Origin: Clostridiales bacterium
GTDB lineage: Bacteria > Bacillota > Clostridia > Lachnospirales > JAQSXR01
Assembly: GCA_029256575.1 (NCBI GenBank)
Contig: JAQSXR010000028.1
Span: 1-42,122 of the forward strand
Direction of reading: 5' to 3'
DNA length: 42,122 bases
This document shows positions 36,531 to 42,122 of the stretch, piece by piece (the first letter of the stretch is position 1; every line of letters begins with the position of its first letter). The translations under genes and the position numbers were made by a program. The notes under the pieces were generated by a model, which saw nothing but the letters and a program-made list of their open reading frames with translations, was not told the origin of the DNA and did no database searches.

Positions 36531-37328
36531 ATGCTAAAAATTATAATTGTTGAAGATGAAGAAATTATTCGAAAAGGAATCGTACACACAATTGATTGGA
36601 TGTCACTCGGATGTACCGTTATTGCAGATGCAGAAAATGGAGAAGAAGGATTAGAGAAGATTCTTTTATTACGACCGGATTTAGTAATATCTGATATTAG
36701 AATGCCAATGCTAGATGGACTTGAGATGATTGAAAAGGCAAGAGCAGAATATTATTTCGAAGCAATATTACTAACCAGTTATGGTGAGTTTGAATATGCA
36801 AATAAAGCAATTAAACTAGGTGTTTTTGACTATATATTAAAACCTTTGGATGAGGAAATTCTTGCAGAGGTTATTTTGCGTGTCAAGAATAAAGTTACGG
36901 ATCATAAAATTGTTCAGGATGTAAAAGAACAAGTAAAGGATATAGAAGACATAAAGATAATAGATATTGAGATGTTTAAAAAGGAATCAAACAATAATTT
37001 TTACGTAGATAAGGTTATTAGCTATATTATAGAAAATTATAATAAGAAGATTACTTTTGAAGAGGTAGCTGAAACTTTGGGGGTAAGCACAAGTTATTTA
37101 AGTAGAAAATTGAAGGAAGTTTCAAATCAGACATTTTTAGATATTCTGAATAAATATAGAATACAAAAATCGATTGAACTTCTAATGAATGGCAATAACA
37201 GGATATATGAAGTTGCTTATTTAGTAGGATTTAGTGAATATAAACACTTTTGTACTGTTTTTAAAAAGTACACGAATGTTCCACCAACTAAATTTACAAA
37301 GTCAAATATGTATCTTGCGAAAAAATAA
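36531..37328 (+). CDS. YesN-type response regulator with AraC domain (second system)
   Basis: The 265-residue protein has a receiver domain with Glu8-Asp9-Glu10, Asp55 (ISDIRMPMLDG) and the Lys of ILKPLD. A linker follows, then a C-terminal AraC-type double helix-turn-helix (about 160-258: ITFEEVAETLGVSTSYLSRKLK and YEVAYLVGFSEYKHFCTVFKKYTN). It is the partner of the preceding kinase. TGGAGGG lies before ATG 36531. Confidence 0.93.
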   Translation: MLKIIIVEDEEIIRKGIVHTIDWMSLGCTVIADAENGEEGLEKILLLRPDLVISDIRMPMLDGLEMIEKARAEYYFEAILLTSYGEFEYANKAIKLGVFDYILKPLDEEILAEVILRVKNKVTDHKIVQDVKEQVKDIEDIKIIDIEMFKKESNNNFYVDKVISYIIENYNKKITFEEVAETLGVSTSYLSRKLKEVSNQTFLDILNKYRIQKSIELLMNGNNRIYEVAYLVGFSEYKHFCTVFKKYTNVPPTKFTKSNMYLAKK

Positions 37329-37367
37329 TTAATTCTAAAATACGAGCGATCAAAGGAGACGGGGATT

Positions 37368-39071
37368 ATGGGAAAAAGAAAAAGAAATGAAGTAGCAAAA
37401 GAAAATATGAGTGTAAATAAGAGATTAAAAAAAGCCTATTATAATGCTATTTATACATTATTAGCAATTTTTGTATTGCTAATAGGCATTATGTTTTATG
37501 AAAGCTTCAAAAGTCAAAATACCTTTCAAGTATATGGATCTGGGCAAGGTGATGTAGGAAAACTTAATATGAACTTTAATAAACTTCATGCCAAGATGAG
37601 ATACTTAATATTTGAAACTGAACTAACTACGAATACGGCTACACTAGAAGAAATCAATCAATTATCAGTCGTGTTAATAGAAGATGCAGCAAATTTACAT
37701 AAAATAATGGTTGATGATAAGAGTAAAAGTAAATACCAAGATGTTATGACATATTTGGATGAATATATTATTCTAAAAGATCAAATGGTTGCTTTTGAAA
37801 AAGAATCTGGTAAGTATAATTCGAAAAAATTATTTAATACAGATGGATCATTAATTGCCGACAAGCTTGCTGTTACGCTGGAAGAACTTTTTGATTTTAT
37901 GAGTGTAAAGGGTGAAAAAGAAAGTGTAGACGCAATGTTTATACTACTTCTAATATCAATAGTTGTAATCTTTATTACCATTGGAGTATTAATTACAAGT
38001 ACGAAAATCGTAAATAGAACAATAAAAGCTATTTGTGACCCACTAGTTGATTTGACAAAAACTGCAGAGGAGATTTCACAAGGTAATCTACAAGTCCAAA
38101 TTACATATAGTTCAAACAATGAAATTGGAGTATTAGCAAGCAGTTTAGCAAATACTGTGAAAACCTTAAATCTATATATTAATGACATATCAGATAAATT
38201 AGAAAGCGTGGCTAATAATGATTTAACAGTTGAAATTGACCAAGAATACCTAGGTGATTTTATGCCAATCAAAACTTCGTTAATTAAAATATCTGATTTC
38301 TTAAATAATGTATTTAAGAAAGTAGATAACGTATCAGGTCAAGTTTACTCTGGAGCAGAACAAGTATCAAATGCGGCTCAAAACCTCGCAGAAGGATCAA
38401 GTAGCCAAAATAATGCAGTAGATCAAATATCACAAGCAATATTCAACATAAGTGGAAACACTACAAGAAATGAAGAACTTTGCCAAAAGGCAAATCAACT
38501 ATCTCAAGTAGCAAAGACAAGTGCGGAAGATGGAGAAAAGAAAATGGAACTTATGGTATCATCAATGAATACGATTAATGATACGAGTAATAAAATTTCT
38601 CAAATACTTCGCACGATTAATGATATTGCGGAACAGACAAATTTACTTGCGTTAAATGCGCAAATTGAGGCAGCAAGAGCAGGGGAAGCAGGAAGAGGTT
38701 TTTCTGTTGTTGCAAACGAAGTAGGAGCACTTGCAGAACGCTGTAGAATAGCAGCAAAAGAAACCGAAGATATGATAGCAGCAACTTTACGAGCAGTTAA
38801 AAAAGGAGATGCTGGAGCAAGAGAAACTTCAGAGGTGTTAAAACAAACAGTTGAAAATATTGAAATAGTAGCTGAAGTTGTAAACGACATATTAATGGCA
38901 ACGAATAAGCAAAAAGTAGAAATTTTCAATGTTTCAAATGATATAAAAATGGTTACAGATATTGTATATTCCAACTCTGCAACCGCACAAGAAAGCGCAG
39001 CAGCTAGTGAAGAATTATCTGCTCAAGCAGATGCAATGAGATCACTATTGAAGGATATGAAATTAAAATAA
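37368..39071 (+). CDS. Methyl-accepting chemotaxis protein
   Basis: The 567-residue receptor has helix one at about 26-44, an extracellular four-helix-type sensor (45-188), helix two at 189-211, a HAMP domain (about 212-265) and a long cytoplasmic coiled coil. The conserved tip is [23 protein letters not shown] (from about 422), where CheA and CheW bind; Gln432 replaces the more common Ala. It ends the importer/two-component cluster and starts 39 bases after the response regulator, so the cell may swim to the solute this operon takes up. Confidence 0.93.
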   Translation: MGKRKRNEVAKENMSVNKRLKKAYYNAIYTLLAIFVLLIGIMFYESFKSQNTFQVYGSGQGDVGKLNMNFNKLHAKMRYLIFETELTTNTATLEEINQLSVVLIEDAANLHKIMVDDKSKSKYQDVMTYLDEYIILKDQMVAFEKESGKYNSKKLFNTDGSLIADKLAVTLEELFDFMSVKGEKESVDAMFILLLISIVVIFITIGVLITSTKIVNRTIKAICDPLVDLTKTAEEISQGNLQVQITYSSNNEIGVLASSLANTVKTLNLYINDISDKLESVANNDLTVEIDQEYLGDFMPIKTSLIKISDFLNNVFKKVDNVSGQVYSGAEQVSNAAQNLAEGSSSQNNAVDQISQAIFNISGNTTRNEELCQKANQLSQVAKTSAEDGEKKMELMVSSMNTINDTSNKISQILRTINDIAEQTNLLALNAQIEAARAGEAGRGFSVVANEVGALAERCRIAAKETEDMIAATLRAVKKGDAGARETSEVLKQTVENIEIVAEVVNDILMATNKQKVEIFNVSNDIKMVTDIVYSNSATAQESAAASEELSAQADAMRSLLKDMKLK

Positions 39072-39128
39072 CGAGTGAATATGTATAATAAAAGAACAAA
39101 TACTAAAAAATATTATTTATAATCTTAG

Positions 39129-39158
39129 TTGACAAAACAATAAATAAGTTGCTATACT
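39129..39158 (+). promoter_or_regulatory. Sigma-A type promoter of glnA
   Basis: TTGACA (39129-39134) and TATACT (39153-39158) are 18 bases apart. The expected start near 39165 lies about 17 bases before a terminator hairpin in the leader. Confidence 0.75.
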
Positions 39159-39177
39159 ATCAATATTAATAAATCGA

Positions 39178-39212
39178 GAACAAAGGCGTTCAACTAATGT
39201 GGACGCCTTTTT
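39178..39212 (+). promoter_or_regulatory. glnA leader terminator with overlapping hexaloop antiterminator
   Basis: The terminator is AAAGGCGTTCA (39182-39192) with TGGACGCCTTT (39200-39210) and a T-run to 39212, placed just before the glnA ribosome site. An alternative hairpin, GAAC (39178-39181) with GTTC (39188-39191), leaves the six-base loop AAAGGC, with A first and G fourth as in known ANTAR targets, and uses bases of the terminator's left arm. The two folds exclude each other. Only one hexaloop is seen; the usual site has two. Confidence 0.65.
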
Positions 39213-39238
39213 GCGCACAATTTTAAGGAGGAATTATT

Positions 39239-40570
39239 ATGAGTAAGTATTCAAAAGAGGATATAATTAACATAGTAGAAGATAACGATGTTAGATTCAT
39301 AAGACTTCAATTTACTGATATTTTTGGAATATTAAAGAATGTGGCTATCACACCAAGCCAACTAGAAAAAGCCTTAGATGGTAAATGTATGTTTGATGGT
39401 TCATCGATAGAAGGGTTTTCCAGAATCGAAGAATCCGACATGTACTTAAAACCGGATTTAGATACATTTGTAATCTTTCCTTGGAGACCTCAACAAGGTA
39501 AAGTTGCCAGATTAATCTGTGATGTGTATATGCCAGATGGTACACCTTTTGAAGGAGATCCAAGATATATACTAAAAAAGGCAATTCAAGAAGCCAAAGA
39601 CTTAGGTTATGAATTAAACGTAGGACCAGAGTGCGAATTCTTTCTATTCCATACGGATAACAATGGAAGAGCAACCACAATAACTCATGATGACGCAGGA
39701 TATTTTGACCTTGGACCAAATGATCTAGGTGGAAATGCAAGACGTGATATTTGTCTAACGCTAGAAGATATGGGATATGAAATCGAAGCCTCTCACCATG
39801 AAGTAGCGAAAGGTCAACATGAAATTGATTTTAAATATGCGGAAGCTCTTGCTGCTGCTGACAATATAATGACATTTAAATTAGTAGTAAAATCAATCGC
39901 GCAAAGAAATGGTTTAAGTGCAACCTTTATGCCAAAACCAATTTATGGAGTAAATGGTTCTGGAATGCACGTAAATATGTCTTTAATGAAAAATGGAGAA
40001 AATGCTTTCTATGATGTAAATACGGAAAGCGGATTAAGCAAATTAGCAGAACACTTTATTGCAGGAATCTTAGAACATATAAAAGCAATAACCGCTATCG
40101 CAAATCCACTTGTAAATTCATATAAAAGACTAATACCAGGATATGAAGCACCTTGTTATATTGCTTGGTCTTTAAGCAATAGAAGTCCTTTAATTAGGAT
40201 ACCTGCATCAAGAGGAATGGGAACTAGAGTTGAGTTAAGATCTCCTGACCCATCGGCGAATCCATATCTTGTAATTGCTGCTTGTCTTACAGCAGGCTTA
40301 GATGGAATTAAGAAACAGTTAGAGCCTGTGAAGAGCATAGATAAGAACATTTACTTGATGAGTGCTTCTGAACGATTAGCTGAAAATATTGGTAATTTAC
40401 CAGAGACCTTATTCGAAGCTATCGAAGAATTAGGTAAAGACGAAGTGATTAAAGAGGCACTAGGATCACATTTATGTGAAAGATATATAGAGGGCAAGAG
40501 AGAAGAATGGGAAGCATTTCGAGTAACCGTTACGGAATGGGAAGTAAATCAGTATTTAGGGAAATATTAA
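39239..40570 (+). CDS. glnA: Glutamine synthetase type I (GSI-alpha-like)
   Basis: The 443-residue enzyme makes glutamine from glutamate, ammonia and ATP. Motifs seen: beta-grasp start, [11 protein letters not shown], metal Glu motif [20 protein letters not shown] and [25 protein letters not shown]. The adenylylation Tyr motif (NLYDLP) of the GSI-beta type is absent, so control is probably by feedback and transcription. AAGGAGGA precedes ATG 39239. Length equals the Bacillus type. Confidence 0.96.
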   Translation: MSKYSKEDIINIVEDNDVRFIRLQFTDIFGILKNVAITPSQLEKALDGKCMFDGSSIEGFSRIEESDMYLKPDLDTFVIFPWRPQQGKVARLICDVYMPDGTPFEGDPRYILKKAIQEAKDLGYELNVGPECEFFLFHTDNNGRATTITHDDAGYFDLGPNDLGGNARRDICLTLEDMGYEIEASHHEVAKGQHEIDFKYAEALAAADNIMTFKLVVKSIAQRNGLSATFMPKPIYGVNGSGMHVNMSLMKNGENAFYDVNTESGLSKLAEHFIAGILEHIKAITAIANPLVNSYKRLIPGYEAPCYIAWSLSNRSPLIRIPASRGMGTRVELRSPDPSANPYLVIAACLTAGLDGIKKQLEPVKSIDKNIYLMSASERLAENIGNLPETLFEAIEELGKDEVIKEALGSHLCERYIEGKREEWEAFRVTVTEWEVNQYLGKY

Positions 40571-40606
40571 ACTATATTTACACAATAGAACTCGGAGATG
40601 ATAATT

Positions 40607-41143
40607 ATGAAATGTATAATAACTGCATTTCCAAGTCGTAATACCTTACAAATTGTAAAAGATATTTTATTAGGTGCTGGTATTAGTGTAAATGTTGAGT
40701 GTCAATCAGGCGCAGAAGCAATGAGAGCAGCAGCAGGTTATGATGGTGGCATATTAATTTGTTCTTCAAGATTAGTAGACATTTTGGTTGTTGATCTGTG
40801 TAATATGATACCTGAGGGCTTTGATATATTAGTACTTATTTCAGAAGGTCAAGGAGGAATTGAATTTCCTGACAATGTATTTTCACTAGGTGCACCTATA
40901 AATAAACAACATTTGATTACGAGTGTTTCAATGTTGATAAAAATAAGTAAGAGACTTGGAAAAAGACAAAAAGATGATACAGATGATACAGATCTTGATA
41001 AGGAAATTATTTCAAAGGCGAAAGAAATACTTATGAGTAAATATTATTTTACAGAGAAGCAGGCACATCGGTTTATTCAGAAGAGAAGTATGGATAACGG
41101 AACGAAAATGGTCACGACTGCAAGATTAATATTAGAACAATAA
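40607..41143 (+). CDS. ANTAR-domain antiterminator with degenerate receiver (NitR-like)
   Basis: The 178-residue protein has a receiver-like N-terminal domain (1-110) and an ANTAR RNA-binding domain at the end (about 125-175: KEIISKAKEILMSKYYFTEK, then AHRFIQKRSMDNGTKM). The receiver lacks the acidic pair (IITAFPS) and the phospho-Asp (GILICSSRLVD), so phosphate transfer is unlikely. ATG 40607 follows GGAG by nine bases. Its place 36 bases after glnA, and the leader switch before glnA, make it the likely regulator of glnA. Confidence 0.88.
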   Translation: MKCIITAFPSRNTLQIVKDILLGAGISVNVECQSGAEAMRAAAGYDGGILICSSRLVDILVVDLCNMIPEGFDILVLISEGQGGIEFPDNVFSLGAPINKQHLITSVSMLIKISKRLGKRQKDDTDDTDLDKEIISKAKEILMSKYYFTEKQAHRFIQKRSMDNGTKMVTTARLILEQ

Positions 41144-41166
41144 ATATGTATATAATGAAATTGAAC

Positions 41167-41195
41167 TTGACTAATTGGGGATTGTAACATAAACT
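41167..41195 (+). promoter_or_regulatory. Possible promoter of guaA
   Basis: TTGACT (41167-41172) and TAAACT (41190-41195) are 17 bases apart. The leader to guaA (about 90 bases) contains TGTTCTT and AAGAACA inverted arms; I see no purine riboswitch core. Confidence 0.4.
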
Positions 41196-41289
41196 AACTA
41201 GTAAATGTTCTTTTTCTTTTTGTATATACTAAGAACAGAAAAATAGATAGAAATAAAAATTGCTAGACATATTTCAAGGAGGATTACTT

Positions 41290-42122
41290 GTGCAAAACGA
41301 ATTAGTCATTGTTGTTGACTTTGGTGGTCAATATAATCAATTAATAGCTAGAAGAGTAAGAGAATGCGATGTATATTGTAACGTAGTTTCATACAAAACA
41401 TCGATTGAAAAAATAAAAGAAATGAATCCAAAGGGAATTATATTTACTGGAGGACCTTCAAGTGTATACGAAGAAGGAGCTCCAACTTGTTCAGCAGAAA
41501 TATTTGAATTAGGAGTACCAGTTCTAGGTATTTGTTATGGTAATCAATTAATGGCACATTTACTAGGTGGAGAAGTTAAGAGTGCAACTACTAGAGAATA
41601 CGGTAAAACAGTTATTAATGTAAACAATGACTCTCTATTATTCAAAGAAGTACCTGCAAGTACTTCATGTTGGATGAGCCATACAGATTATGTAGCTGCG
41701 CCTCCTCAAGGGTTTGAAATAGTTGCTCATACGGATGCATGCCCGGTAGCAGCAATCGCAAATGTTGAGAAGAAATTATACGGAGTTCAATTCCATCCTG
41801 AAGTAAATCATACACCAGAAGGATCAACAATGCTTAAAAACTTCTTATATAATGTATGTGAATGTAAAGGCGATTGGAAAATGGCAGACTTTACAGTTGA
41901 AATGGTTCAATATTTAAAAGATAAAATTGGCGATAAAAAAGTACTATGTGCATTATCTGGTGGTGTAGACTCATCTGTTGCAGCAGTACTCATTCATAGA
42001 GCTGTAGGCAAGCAACTTACTTGTATCTTCGTAGATCATGGCTTACTTCGTAAAAATGAAGGCGATGATGTAGAAAGAATATTTAGAAAACAATTTGATA
42101 TGAACTTAATCCGAGTAAATGC
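41290..42122 (+). CDS. guaA: GMP synthase (glutamine-hydrolysing), 5' part
   Basis: The frame is open from GTG 41290 to the window end (about 277 codons), so the C-terminal part is missing. AAGGAGGA is six bases upstream. The glutaminase domain has Cys82 ([10 protein letters not shown]; Asn where many have Met), His169 and Glu171 (QFHPEVNHT). The ATP-pyrophosphatase P-loop SGGVDSS begins at 223. The enzyme converts XMP to GMP. The ORF begins with GTG and has no stop in the window. Confidence 0.96.
   Translation, partial: MQNELVIVVDFGGQYNQLIARRVRECDVYCNVVSYKTSIEKIKEMNPKGIIFTGGPSSVYEEGAPTCSAEIFELGVPVLGICYGNQLMAHLLGGEVKSATTREYGKTVINVNNDSLLFKEVPASTSCWMSHTDYVAAPPQGFEIVAHTDACPVAAIANVEKKLYGVQFHPEVNHTPEGSTMLKNFLYNVCECKGDWKMADFTVEMVQYLKDKIGDKKVLCALSGGVDSSVAAVLIHRAVGKQLTCIFVDHGLLRKNEGDDVERIFRKQFDMNLIRVN

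Noticed and set aside
41144-41289. Guanine riboswitch before guaA
   Set aside because: The leader is short and AT-rich and I cannot find the conserved three-stem purine core.

Overview
The window is AT-rich (roughly one third G+C by eye) and gene-dense. It has strong Shine-Dalgarno sites, sigma-A promoters of the TTGACA/TATAAT type and simple hairpin-plus-T-run terminators. The gene content (V-type ATPase, YesM/YesN two-component pairs beside ABC importers, a DUF6465 protein, glnA next to an ANTAR regulator) points to an anaerobic Firmicute of the Lachnospiraceae, close to Lachnoclostridium/Clostridium phytofermentans. That assignment is inference from content and style, not from a database match.

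Region by region. 1-160: the tail of an unrecognised gene and its terminator. 229-9917: a nine-gene V-type ATPase operon (order G/H-C-I-K-F-E-A-B-D) led by a good promoter and ending in an HD-GYP gene, then a terminator. 9958-11341: hisH-hisF. 11340-13505: oligoendopeptidase F bracketed by GGGGACGG-type hairpin repeats. 13675-15722: a small DUF6465 gene, then on the minus strand ung and a DEDDh exonuclease. 15964-20292: carA-carB with its promoter. 20460-26453: a YesM/YesN pair followed by a CUT1 sugar importer (binding protein and two permeases; no ATPase gene here). 26518-29628: a long hairpin, an ASKHA/ROK-like protein with apparently permuted motifs, tcdA, and a DjlA-like membrane J-protein. 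29720-30040: a dtd gene (minus strand) lacking its catalytic middle. 30041-30735: a gene-free stretch with a low-complexity tract and a 236-bp nested palindrome. 30736-39071: a six-gene cluster of Fbp/Afu-type ABC importer, YesM/YesN pair and chemoreceptor. 39129-41143: glnA under an apparent terminator/antiterminator switch, followed by its likely antiterminator, an ANTAR protein. 41290-end: guaA, cut by the window edge.

Functional picture: ion-motive energy coupling; nitrogen and glutamine-linked biosynthesis (HisH, CarA and GuaA are glutamine amidotransferases, GlnA makes glutamine, the ANTAR protein probably senses or relays nitrogen state); and two separately regulated solute uptake systems, one tied to chemotaxis. 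The observations most worth following are the permuted ROK-like protein, the 236-bp palindrome, the glnA leader in which a hexaloop overlaps the terminator, the internally deleted Dtd, and the Afu-type binding protein without the iron-ligand tyrosine pair.
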